Of a stretch of DNA of 64,000 nt, positions 22,066 through 33,450 are shown piece by piece. This DNA is from Udeniomyces pyricola. Lineage: Eukaryota > Basidiomycota > Tremellomycetes > Cystofilobasidiales > Mrakiaceae. The notes under the pieces are model-generated. The model saw only the letters and a list, made by a program, of their open reading frames with translations, was not told the DNA's origin and made no database searches. The DNA is taken from positions 124,001 through 188,000 of the forward strand of contig BCIK01000021.1 of the NCBI GenBank assembly GCA_039545295.1, written 5' to 3'. The position numbers were made by a program, and so were the translations under genes. Numbering within the stretch: the first letter of the stretch is position 1; each line of letters begins with the position of its first letter.

Positions 22066-23918
22066 ATGCCGTACTCATCCTACTTCCCTACGCTTCTCAA
22101 GCTCTTTCATCTCTTCCCTCTTCATGCGCCAATCACACTCTGGGTACTCCAAGCTCCTCATGGCAAACATGCCATCGAATCGTCCTTCAACCTCAACGGT
22201 ACCTCTCACGACTTCATCAGCATCCGATCGCTCTCTAATCCCTTATGCCTTAGTCTCAAGCTCAGATTTAGTTTCTTTTCTTTCTTTTTTTTGGATTTAT
22301 GATGCTCAGGCAAGTTCGCTTGGTTTACCATGGAAATCGTCTCTCCCATCGCTCTCATTTACAACCTCGGATCGACCTGGACAGGCCTTCGCGGTTCCTC
22401 CCAACTCCTCGTTCAACTGTGGTGTCTCCATTACTTCAATCGTGCTGTACTAAGCGTGATTCGGAGTAAGACGATGGCGTAAGTTGAAAATGCATCAAGG
22501 GGGCACGAATGAAGGAAAAAGTGAGCCAGGGAGGTGGGAGGGGGGAAGGCAAGAACGAAACATCGAACTGATAATCTGCAGATTCATCTCACGTCTGATT
22601 ATTTACGATGCGGCGAATTACACTATGTTCCTTTTCTCAGACCAATGCACCCAGCAAGCTGGTTATCAGCCATAGCTTTCAACACCTTGTCCGTCCCGTT
22701 TCCCTCTCTGACCTCTGATGACCACCAAGCATATCAACAAGAAAACAAGTCGTCTTCTTGCTTACAGTATCACAATCATTTTCTTTGATTTCCTTTTGTC
22801 TAACCTATCAGCAACGGAACGCTCATGGGCCAATACCTTTCGACCAATCCCGCTGCTCCCAACCCATCTCTGAACGCTTTTACCAACCCCATCTTCTGGT
22901 TCGGGATCGCACTCTTCTTCTCGGGTTGGATCGGCAACATCTGTAACAAACCTCTCTCTCTCTCTCTCCTTTTCTCTCCATTATTTTCTTCTGAGCATCG
23001 CTCATGAAAAGATGGTCAGGCGATTGATTAAACCAACTGACTCATGACGAACGCCCTATCCTGTATCTCTTCTGTACTACTCACCCGCATTATCACGAAC
23101 AGTCCACGACGAGATCCTGATGGACCTCCGACGGAACCCTCCGAAAGAAAGCGAAGGTGCCGTAACAATCGCGTCGAGAAACGGAGGTCGACGGACGTAT
23201 TATATACCTCGAGGTGGTTTCTTCACTGAGATCTCGTAAGATGTCGAATTTCGCTGCTTTGGGATTGTGGGTGTGGGTGTTTCTGCGTCTCGAGATTTGA
23301 AAGGGGACCTAAATTTTGTTAATCATCCCCCCCCCCCAAATCACATCGCCCTATTTTCTCTTGTCCCGTCTTTATTCGTTCACCTCCAACTCTCACATAC
23401 CAATGGGTCTTCTGACTCCAGCTTTCCCAACTACGCCTGTGAGATTCTCGAGTGGATCGGGTTCGCCATGGCCTGTTCCTCTCCTCTCATCCTCGCCTCG
23501 CTCTCCGCCCCAACAAGCGCGACGTTCCCATCCCATCCGACTCACGGCTTCTCGTCTACACCAATCTCATTTTGGTCAGCTCTGTTGTTGGATCCATCAA
23601 AGGAAGGCTCGGCGTGGCTCTTGACACCTGCTTGGTTGTTTGTTCTCAACGAAGTAACTATCCATCTCTTCCCCCCCCCCCCTTTTTTTGTTCTCATTGA
23701 CCAATGGGTATTTTGATTCCTCAGATCACATCAGTATTTTCTCTGATCCCATCGGTTTACCTTTCCCCCCTCACTTTGTTCTCTCCATCTTGTCTTTCCA
23801 TGACCAAAATTAGATTGCGACGCTTGTCCCACGTGCGTTGACGGGTCATTGGTGGTATCAAGCCAAGTTCCCAACGTACCCCAAAGAACGCAAAGCGATC
23901 GTTCCGTACATCCTCTAA
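22066..23918 (+). CDS. 3-oxo-5-alpha-steroid 4-dehydrogenase (SRD5A) family enzyme
   Basis: Multi-pass membrane reductase of the steroid 5-alpha-reductase family, in about seven exons. Start ATG at 22066 gives MPYSSYFPTLLKLFHLFPLH. Across introns the protein continues NGKFAWFTMEIVSPIALIYN, VQLWCLHYFNRAVLS, MHPASWLSAIAFNTFNGTLM, GWIGNIFHDEILMDLRR, YYIPRGGFFTEIS, NYACEILEWIGFAMA, and ends WWYQAKFPTYPKERKAIVPY-IL. The motifs HYFNR, NIFHDEIL, IPRGGFF and NYACEILEW are the family's conserved NADPH/substrate segments, in order. It aligns with SRD5A1 along its length. In fungi, members act on sterols or polyprenols (DFG10-like) or enoyl-CoA (TSC13); this one is closest to the SRD5A1/2 type, but its substrate is not determinable here. 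Two introns have C-runs (about 23328 and 23670). Confidence 0.87.
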
Positions 23919-24500
23919 AAGCTCCCAAGGGTCATTTCCAGAGAAAGGCGTGGTGGACGAAGAGGACGGAAGGGAGGAATAGGATGGTAAGGAAGGTCAA
24001 GCCGAGAGAGGCTGAGATGTATGATTTGGGACATGTGATGTAGTGTGGCTGGGCTTCGGATTGCGTTTAGCAGGGACCCGATTCGTTTGGAAGGAGAACA
24101 TCGAACAATGGTCATGTTGAGGACCTTGACGAACCGAACACGTCATGATCGAGATGCAAGGAACATCTATGTACAGAAAGAAAAGAAAAGAAAAGCTTGA
24201 CAGGATCGAAATCGAAAAGGAAGAATTAGAGGCAAACATTAACGAGGACATGCAGTCATGATTGGGGTAGTTGGTTGTTGAGAGGAAACTTGGAGGGGAT
24301 GTCAAGCGAAGGGAAGAAGGCAAAGGGGAAGTGGGGAGGGAGAGAGACGAAACGAAAGCTGGATCCACAGTTTAAAGAGCAGATAGCAACACTTAGACAT
24401 CATTCGTTGTAAAACATGCTTGGGTGTAACCGAAATGAGATGCACTAAAGAAAACACTAACAAACAAACGAACAAGAAAGACATAGGCACGTTTTCCCTT
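23919..24500. other. Intergenic, convergent 3' ends
   Basis: Between the SRD5A-family gene and the p31comet-like gene. It contains a short AAAAG repeat near 24177-24195. No gene seen. Confidence 0.4.
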
Positions 24501-26266
24501 TCAAACTTTCCAACCTTCGACCGTTCCTCCTTCCCACAAGAACCAAATCTTCTCATCGTCGTCCAACTCTGCTTCTGTCAAGCCTCTTATGCGTTGAGCG
24601 CCGTGCAAACCACCTTCGATCCTAACTGTGCCTGACGAGACGGATGACGAAGGTGATGAGGCTATCGATGCAGACCTCGTTTCTGTGGTTCCCTTGGCCG
24701 TCGTCGTGACAGATGGGGATGATCCTTCGAGGATCACAGACCAACTTTCCACGGGGAGTTTGGGTTTTTTGACGATCTTTCGACCGATGACGGGGTTAAG
24801 AGCGTGACATTGACTCGTGGTGGACCGAGAGGCGTCATGGAGGGGCATGATATTAGATGAAGCGGTGGGTAGGGTGGGGGAAGAGGATGAAGAGAGCGAG
24901 GTAGACAAGAGCGTGGAGAATTTGGAAGAGAGAGCGGGACGGGGAAGGAACAGGGGAGAAGAGAAAGCTCGGGGAAAGTGAAAGAGAATGTGGGCCTTGG
25001 TTGGAGCTGTGAAAATGAGAGATTGAAGCAGCAGGAGAGGAACGCGGAAGAAGGAGAGGAAAGAACGGGATAGATCACGTCGGTTAGCGATGGAACTCTT
25101 ACGCAAGAAGCACTGGGGACCGAGAACTTGTCTGTTTCCGGGGAAATACATGTCTTACTCACCCAAAGATCCAGTTCTGTCACTTCTTCCTACTAGCGCC
25201 CTCAATAGTCCTCTTTCGATACCATCCCATCCTTTTTCATTACCCCCACACTCCCCTTCGATCTGCCTGTTTGTTTTATCTCCTTCGACTTGATCTCCCA
25301 CTCGAGAGAGTGCAATGCCAGGCAACCTCATTGCAAACACCGACTTTGGCATGATTGCTGAAGGGCCAAACGCGAGAATCATGACTGGGCCTGAATCTTG
25401 TTCATCAGATACATGATCAGACTCTGGAGATGTGTGAGGGAGAGCCGAGAGAGTTTGAAAAGCCGATGTGAGCGAGGCGTAGAGTGAAGGAAGGAGCGTT
25501 AGGAGGTTGGCTTGAGGGCTGGGTTTGGATGGGAGGAATGAGCGTCGAGGAACAACCGGATCGGCCTGCAAGGTCGCAAGGAAATCAAGATGGTCAGTCT
25601 CAAATTGTCTCCAAAGATTGGTCAGTAAAGCGATTGACGCGTACGGTGAGGGTTGAGCCTTGCTTGACGAGCTGCTGGATCGGCCTAAGAATGCATGACA
25701 CGACGGTATTCGAGATGTCGATCAGCCGAATCCTCTGTTCAATCTCTTCGATCAAGCTTACAGAGGACATACATGGGTATCTGGCCCCTTTCAAACAACT
25801 GAGCTCCCAATACACCACATACTAATCGAGCAGCGAGCCCCGCTGGTATTCTCTCGAGCCTCATATCGTTCGTTGGTTCTTCAAAGTCTTGCTGATCGAT
25901 CGCCGTCCGATCCTCTTCTCCATCTCCATAACCATCTTCACTCGAGTCCATTTCCATGTCTGCACTGCCAAACGAGCTGCCAAAGGAAGGATATGACGCA
26001 AGCGTGGCCGGTCGCTCATGTATAGTACAGGAGGCACTTGATGTTGATTCCTGCTGCTGTTGTTGCTGCGAGTCTCGCACCACCGAATCGGAGAGTGGCA
26101 ATGACGAAGAAGGTGTACTTTGGTCAAGTTGCGAAGAGTATGAGCCAGAGTGAGACTGTTGGGAGGATGAGGATGAGGCGTAAGGTGAGGGCATGGTGTT
26201 TGAAGTTGATGCAGCCGCATGTCCGACCGCAGATGGAGGAGAGAAGACCGTGATGGGCTGTGTCAA
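24501..26266 (-). CDS. p31comet (MAD2L1-binding protein)-like protein
   Basis: About four exons. A Ser/Gln/acidic low-complexity N-terminus (about 26266-25860) precedes RIPAGLAARLVCGVLGAQLF and, after a short intron, ISNTVVSCILRPIQQLVKQG. Next come LLPSLYASLTSAFQTLSAL and VMILAFGPSAIMPKSVFAMR (about 25325-25390), then FFRVPLLLLQSLIFTAPTKA (about 24990-25050). The end is DDDEKIWFLWEGGTVEGWKV. The order and the last two segments match human MAD2L1BP: VLILLGGNALSPKEFYEL and the C-terminal EDYIWFQAPVTFKGFRE. p31comet binds closed MAD2 with TRIP13 and silences the spindle checkpoint. The start is unresolved: the frame at 26266 opens with TTG, an in-frame ATG lies near 26196, and an upstream exon is possible (ATG near 26369). 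This is an inference from visual similarity. Confidence 0.6.
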
Positions 26267-26722
26267 TCATGGTCAAAAACAGGGAGTATGGGACTGATCA
26301 GACTTTGAGGGATTGAGCCAGGGGTCTGAGAAGCCTGAAGATACAGCGAGGAAGGGAGTACTACTTGCCATGCCTGATTCGGTCAAGTTCGACAGAGCTC
26401 GTTAGCGTCGGACAAACCCTACGCGAGATGCTTGCCATATACACCACAGTCCGCGTCGCTGTCATCAGTCGCGTACTTACGTGTCAGTTAGAAGGCTGAA
26501 GCCAGCGTCTTTTGATCCATTTTTCAGATGCCCAGTCACGACCATTCAAGTTACATCTATCAGCGGATACAGTCATGGATCATCAAGGGTAAATAGACAA
26601 ACACACACGTATAGACACAATTACGAACAGGAACGATAGATATCCGAGGTTAAATTCTACAGCAACAAAACAATACTAGACAAAACAGTATCCGCCCCAC
26701 TCTCGTCCTTCTTGATTCAACA
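26267..26722. other. Intergenic region between tandem minus-strand genes
   Basis: Upstream of the p31comet-like gene and downstream of UVE1. It may contain a 5' exon of the former: an ATG near 26369 opens about 23 codons before a GT. Otherwise no gene seen. Confidence 0.35.
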
Positions 26723-29700
26723 TCATTCTTCCATCTCTGAAAGCTCTGAGTCGTCCACCCCATCTCCAAATCCTGAAACCTCAGATCCAGGCGTAGCGGC
26801 GGCCTCTTTCTTGACGGGCGCTTTCTTTTTGACCGGAGTCTTCTTGGGGGCAGGTGCCTTTTTGGCGACGGGAGATTTCCTTGCCTTCCTAACCGGGATC
26901 ACCTCTTCCTTGTCCTCATCTTCCTCAGCAGCAGCTTCGTCGTCTTCGACGGCCGCCTTGGTCTTGGCCTTCCCTTTGCCTCTACCCTTCTTGACCGGTG
27001 CGATTTTGGACGTATCGATCCTCTCTTCTTCCTCTATGACCTGCTCGTCCTCTGCCTCTCCTGCCTCCTCCTTACGCTTCTTCTCCTCCCTCTCTTCCCT
27101 CTTGCGCCCGGCAACGGCTTTGGCTTTCGCCTTGGCTCGCTTGGCTTTGGCCATGGGGGTAAGCTCGATGGGCTTGCCGTCCTTGTCGAGAGGAATGGGC
27201 GCGTTGGGGTCGAGCTCGGGCTCGGGAATGACGGGAGCCTTAGGAGGAAGGTAAGAGCCGCGGTGAACAGGGTATAGTTGATAGATGTTGAAGAGATGAA
27301 GAACGGCTTGTTCTTTGTCTGTGTGACGCCATGTAAACAAGCATTGTCAGCACGAGCTCAGCAAAAAGGAGTCATGTTGAAACATGACGACACATACCCT
27401 TGGCTTCGATCATGAGGTCGACATCATCCGGAAGTCCCATTCTGATCCCAAACCTGAACAAAGTCGGAGAAGAACGCGGCTGTCAGCAAGCTAGATCAAG
27501 GTCAGATCCGATCGTAGACGAACGAAAACGCACTCGGTAATCTCCAATCCATCCTCATCCGTGGGCTTTGCCTCCTCCAAAACCTCACCCTCCAAAACAC
27601 CACCTTCACCCACAGCCTTTCCAACCTCCTTCTCGCTCATCTTGACGTCTTCAGCATCCTTGAGCTTGCCCTCGCCCTCCTCGAGAACAACGTTGCCCTC
27701 GGTCCCAACCCTCTCGACGACTGCCCGTCTCTCCATCTGCCTCTTAGCGATCGGAATGCTCTCAGTAAGGCCCAACGGTAGCCGTTCGCATCGATCCGAG
27801 TGACCTCGCCTTTCGGGAACTGTCTTGGCGCCCGTTCGAGCCTCGCTGAGATGCTGCTTAACGCGAATCCCACGCGGTTTCCAGGTGTCGCAAATGGCAT
27901 CCATCATGAGAGGGGGTGGCAGCCGAGAAGGGTTGATCCAGTCGTGATGATAGTCAAAGACGAAGGGGATATCGAGCTTCTGACAGATGGGAAGGAGGTC
28001 GTCGGCCGAGTAACAGATTTCGTCGTTTTCCAAGACGATTCGCTGCTGGATGTGGTGGGGAATCTTGGCGTAGTTTTCGACGAAGCGATTGAGAGTCGTT
28101 TCTTTGTCGCCATAGACACCGCCCTATGAGGGGAGATCGAAAAGAGTACGAGTAAACAACTACCCGATAAATGATGCATGCTTTTAAACGGGCGGGAAGT
28201 TTGCAGGCTTCGACGTACCATGTGAATGACCATGATGCTCTCCTTGTCCATGCCCATGCAGTCCATCATCTGACAGTGGTAATCAAGGTCTCGCACAGCA
28301 TTTTCGAAGACTGTCTCTCGAGGCGACGCAAGTTGAGTCCTGTTTCAGGAAAGCGGACATAGGCGTGAGTGAAGAGTTCCAGCACGACGCGCGAAGAATG
28401 AGAAGGTTGAACGAACCACTGGCCGGGATGAGCAGTGATTCTCATGTCATTTTCACGGGCGAACTTGCCAGCTTCAGCGAGATGAGCCGCCGCAATCGGA
28501 AGCCGCTCAATGATCTTGTAGCCGTGTTCTGGATGAGAGCAGAAGGGGAACATCTGAAGCCACGAGTGAGGGACAGTAGTCGTTAGCACGTGGTCATGGC
28601 TTTGACAAGACGACCTTTTGAATTCTTACGACTCACTTCGGAACTGAGCCTAAAAAGCTTGATGTTATTGGCGGCGTTCCACTTGAGAATGGTGATGAGA
28701 TCCAGAGTGTTTTGCGTCGTGAGCTCCTCGAGCTTCTCGGCTCCATCGTCCAGGAGGAGCGTCGCCATCCGAAGCGTTCGCGAGCAAAAGACGCGAGGCT
28801 CTTGATCCCGGAGAAGAGAGTTGAGACAAGCCTGATAATGATGAGGAAGGCGGGATGTAGTAGTCAGCCTCATCCAGTGCTTGCCGTGCACCTATCGTCG
28901 CCGGATCGTACCGGATGACCGAACAAGGAGGCGGACTTACGTAACCAAGCCTGCCCTTGAAAGTAGTCTGCCGATGCTTCACCTCTGGCACGTCGTGGAT
29001 GATAACCTCCTTGACCTTTTTCTTGCGAACTGCTTTGGGCTTCTCGATGGGCTTGCCGTTGTCATCGAGCAGCGAGTTGCCATCTTCGTCAAGCTCGTAC
29101 TTGGGCTGGGGTTTAGCCCTGGGCTTGGGTTTCTTTTCGACCGGCTTGCCATCCTCGCCCAGGACTTGGTTGCCTTCAGCGTCGAGCTCGTAAACGGGCT
29201 CCTTTGTCTTGCGCGCAGCGGGTGACTTTTTCGGCTTGGAAGGCGTTGAGGCAGGGGCGAATGAGGCGGGTGAGGCGGCGCCATTCGCTGATGGCAAGAG
29301 ATCAGCCGCTAGTTCGGCAGCATCCTCAGAGAGATGCTTGGCCGCACTCGAAAGGGCAGCCGAGTTTGCTTTGGGCGACTTGGTGGGAGTCTTTGTGGGT
29401 GTCTTGCGAGCTCGCTTCGCGGGCTTGGGAGGAGGGGAAAGCTCGGCTTCGTCGCTGAATTCATCCGATGATGAGTCGGCTTCTTCGTCCTCATGATCAA
29501 ACGCCTCGTCCGCTGTATGAGCCTCGTAATCATCCTCATCCTCTCCAGCCAAATCGTCGCTCTCTTGTTCAGGAGAGGCAATCTTGCGCTTCTTTGAGCT
29601 CGACTGAGCGACGTCCAGATCTTCGTCGTCCGCCTTGGCGAGATCGGCAGTCGTAGAGGTGATAGCTTGACGAGCAGCTGTCGATGCAGCACGCGATGGG

Positions 29701-29765
29701 CGGGATGACCGAGGAGGCGGCGCAGTAGGTGTGGCTGCAGGGGGTCGGGTAGCTCGAGGGGGCAT
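26723..29765 (-). CDS. UVE1: UV-damage endonuclease UVE1 (UVDE)
   Basis: DNA repair nuclease that nicks 5' of UV photoproducts. Start ATG at 29765; the open frame upstream has only TTG. The N-terminal ~300 residues are basic/acidic and disordered. The TIM-barrel core begins FKGRLGYACLNSLL (spliced near 28930-28830). It continues LDLITILKWNAANNIKLFRLSSEMFPF, interrupted by an intron, then MRITAHPGQWF (about 28400-28450), MGGVYGDKETTL, IVLENDEICYSADDLLPICQ and FVFDYHHDW (about 27930-27965). HPGQW, the ENDE glutamate and DYHHDW are conserved metal-site segments of the family. A long insertion (about 27560-27800) lies late in the barrel. The C-terminal ~200 residues are Lys/Ala/Pro-rich and histone H1-like. 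Both tails are nuclear-type and likely bind DNA or chromatin. Confidence 0.93.
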
Positions 29766-30901
29766 GGCGCAGAAGAATGATCGGATTTGGAGCTCAGGAG
29801 TTGGTCTTGGCTGAATTTGAATCGGAAAAAGGCGGGTCCGGCGGGGGGACAGGAAGCGGAAGAGGGAAGACACTTCAGATACTTGTAGGGTTGGCACGGA
29901 TCGTTGAGGTAGAGTCAATGATGCTGAACGAGCAGGCTGGAGAAAGGGGAAAGTTGACGATGGCAAGGAAGTGAACGAGTTGACTGAATGGGCGGACGAT
30001 GTTGGCAGCGCCGATCAGCGCCGATCGTTCATATACTACCAGAAGTACTGATCAATGACGTCAGACAAACGGCCAACAGCTGGCTGATCATGAGCGCATG
30101 AGTACATTATCAGCATTCATACTGTACACACATCAACTCTCAAGCTTCAATACCCAAACGTCAAGAGTCGACAATCGACAGACATCTACTTACATTACTA
30201 ATATGCTGCTTGATGGCATACCAGCAGCTCTTCCTGACGTCACGGTCGCCGACTACTGCTTAAGTACGCGTACCCTAGGTTTGACAGTAGTCCGATTCTC
30301 AATTTGACGCTACAGTTCCAAACGTCACGCACCAATAACGTTTATATGTCCCTTTTGAGCCAAACACCATTCTACATCACATGCCAAGCCGTTCGTGAGT
30401 AAACATTTATCAACTCCTGTAACACCAGGGTGCATGGATGCATGGGTTGTAGTCGAAGCTTCAGCAATCAGTGCCAGAATGTGGTTTTTTTAACTCTATA
30501 CATACTGATAGCTTCGCCTTTGGCATATCGCCTAACGTCTGACCGGCCTGCCCTTGTCTGCATTGCAATCACCATGCGGATATTCGCTTCGCCAGATCCA
30601 GGAGCATAATGCTCACTGAGGCATGGTGCATGGATGTGGGACAGGCCGAAATCGCACGCGTGCATGGTTGTCATTCCCGATTGGGAACAGAAACTCCTAC
30701 GTGTCACAACGCGTCGACGCGGATCACAACGCCACATCCTTGTTCGGTCAGAAAACAGCTTCCCTTTCATCATGCCTCTCTACTTTAGAGAATAAAACAA
30801 GAAGGGATGTGCTGGAGTTTTCGACGTCTACCTTCTCTTCCCTCCGTCTACTACNCCTCCTCCNCCCCCCCCCCCCCCCCNCNNCATACCCGAGCGTTGA
30901 T
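29766..30901. other. Intergenic region with a gapped C-run
   Basis: Separates the divergent UVE1 and the first secreted-protein gene. No gene is supported. The right end (about 30855-30884) is a C homopolymer containing N bases, 18 bases before the ATG at 30902, so the 5' leader of that gene is partly unread. Confidence 0.4.
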
Positions 30902-32002
30902 ATGCTCTCGACCGTTTTCGCCCTCCCGGCTCTGCTCGTCTACGCCACACTCGGTTCAGCGTCCGGTGCTATCATGCCCAGGGCCTCAGACATGGCCACT
31001 ACTGGAGGATCTCGTTACAACTGTACGAGCCAGGCTAACTCGTACGCATAATTGAACATCTGATGTCTCACTACGCATCTTGGATGTCAAGTTGTTCTCA
31101 TGATTGCATGTGCCACACTGAACATCAGTGCCTCTGTCTACTTCGTGCTCGATATCATACAGGTACTCTTGCCCTCCAGGATTCCCTGCTGGCGCTTCTG
31201 ACGGAGGGAACTTGGTCTGCGGGTGAGTGCATTGCTCTTCGTTCAGGACGCTGTTGGTTGTATATGGTTTGACACTGTATATGATTTGCTGGTTCCCTAG
31301 GTCCTCGTGCGTTTACGACGCGAACGCAAACTTCCAGCTCACTGGGGATTCCAATGCGACTGCTTGCCCGACTCTTCCCTTGACATCCACGATTTGCGAT
31401 TCCCCTTGCGTCAACCCAACCACGACGTGAGTCAATAAGTTCTTTCATCTTCGTGATTCTTCAACGGCTCACTTATCCGAATTCATTGCATTGTTGTCGT
31501 AGCTACGATTGTCCCGAAGGATTCATCGGTTATCGATTCCCTTGGAAGGACACCAGGTACTGTAGACACTGGGAGCAGTAAGTATTCGACGCTCTATATA
31601 TATCACCCCGGGCTCACAATCTGAAACGGCTGATTGACCTGTCTACGTACGCTATCACTCTCTTCCCATCCACTTTCCAACATTTAGGCCCTCCGGTCAC
31701 GACACTATGTGCTTCTATTCTGATTATGGAGCTGGAGCTGCCTCTGAGGCTCTCCATGGCAAGTCCAACGTCACGTGCCCAGCCAGCATGCTTCGCACGA
31801 TCTCCTGCGAGGTGTCCACCATGAAGCGTAGCCGTGAGTCAACGTTCATATGACGTTTCATATCGTTCTCAATTACAAGCGACGCAACTGAAACGATACG
31901 CGATTTTGTCTTTTGTCTACAGGTCTCCAATCCAGGCAAGCTGTCATCAGGCCCCTTCCAGGAGGACGCGCTGTTGGGCCCAGGAAGAGCAAGCGTGACT
32001 AG
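30902..32002 (+). CDS. Secreted two-module Cys-rich protein, copy 1
   Basis: Six exons: 30902-31041, 31163-31222, 31301-31426, 31503-31577, 31688-31833 and 31923-32002, giving 208 residues with intron phases 2-2-2-2-1. The N-terminus (MLSTVFALPALLVYATLG) is a signal peptide. Two Cys modules follow. The first starts YSCPPGFPAG (exon 2) and ends with NATACP...CDSPC (exon 3). The second starts YDCPEGFIGY (exon 4) and ends NVTCP...ISCE (exon 5). Both N-x-T sites are glycosylation candidates. The tail is basic, reading MKRSRLQSRQAVIRPLPGG and ending KRD. The protein is probably exported to the cell surface or medium. I do not recognise a named family; no catalytic motif is visible. Its paralogue is the next gene on the same strand. 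Confidence 0.82.
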
Positions 32003-33450
32003 TTCCGAACGCCCTCGAGTGGACTGTCACCCCCTGTTCATGTGTCTATCATATACATCAATTTCGTGACAGCTGTGTATGCTGTATGTATCATTATGTA
32101 TCGAGATAAATGACAGCAAGCTTACGAGCGTGTGATTCGTCCCAAGACACAAGACAGATGCACTGTCGCGCACCTGATAGTCGGCCGCGATGGAATATGG
32201 CAGCGCTGCTTTTTTTCTGGCAAAGTTGAAACACCGCATGTCAGAGATTGATCTATACTCATGGATTCATGTTAGTGGGCGATCGCACTGCGCCCACGCT
32301 GATCTTTCTAGGAACTGATGTGAGCACCCGTCATCCCATATCGGTCTTGTCGATTAATCCCAATGAGGACGTACAATGCAATAGAACGGGATCCGTGATC
32401 TTTGTTGCTATCGATCATTGTCAGCATATTGAGCTTTGGAACCTGGACTTTGAGCGGAGGATCAGCGGTCCAATCATAAGCACAAGGGCGATACGATATG
32501 TCATCGCGTAGTTGAAGCAGCGAAGGATTGAATAATGATCGAGAACTAGAACAGATTTCTAATTCTAAGACGTTTCGTACCGGATGTACGTACATCATAC
32601 AGATATCTTTGTTCTCTCGTGTGTCACAGTCGAGCAGAAGTGATCTTATGCACTGACCTACTGTATAGCGAGAAACAGAACGCGCTAGTCTTGTTCTCAG
32701 ACCTGTTCATAGAGAACTAGTTTGGTATCGAGGCTAGAACGCGCCGTTGAACCTTGAACGCTGCCAGTGAGCGCTAAATTGAATCGATCGGATGTTCAAC
32801 ATGACGTTCATTCGATCGATGTCGGATGTCGAACAAGGAAAGGCCGGATAGAGCGCTTGGAAGTTACGATATTCAAGGACCCCATCATTTGGATCGCCTA
32901 GAGCAGAACACCGACCATCGAACAACGAGGGGAGTTTGTTAATTGTCCGGCCGGTTCAGTCGGAACAATAGATCAGCGAGGTCGCGATCGACTAGGATTG
33001 ACGATATCAGTGAGTCTCGATCGAATGTTGAACGTCGATATTCGACGGCCGTGATGCATGATGATCAGCAAACGTCCAACGTCCAACGTCCAACGCGCGC
33101 AGACGCGCCTTTCCCGGCTTTACCGGGATCCAGGCAACGCGTCGCGAATCCGGAGAACAACCATGTTCTTTAAAGAACAAGGATCTTTCTCACCGGCCTC
33201 ACCATTGCGTTCTTCCCTTTTCTCACACCAGGTCATCGTCCCTCTATATCTACGGTCTAGACAATTAGACCCTCCCGGGGTATATTGCTTAGATGTTTCA
33301 TCAAGCTTGTAGCGTCGATATAAAGTCCGGCTCAGATGTGCTCGCAAGCTTTCTCCAAACCAGTAGTATCATCCTAAACCCTCCTCGCTTTCCTCAGCTC
33401 TCCTTTCCGTTTGAGGACCCTCGATCTTCTACCTCCAACCTTCAGCAAAG
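32003..33450. other. Intergenic region between the two paralogues
   Basis: No gene supported. The part 32700-33170 is unusually rich in TCGA/GATC-type tetramers and holds a short tandem repeat of AACGTCC near 33070-33090. A 76-codon plus-strand frame (32943-33173) has an Arg/Ser-rich start but nothing recognisable. Confidence 0.4.

Noticed and set aside
28665..29966. UVE1 start at 29966
   Set aside because: That frame opens with TTG, not ATG; the ATG at 29765 starts a normal protein.
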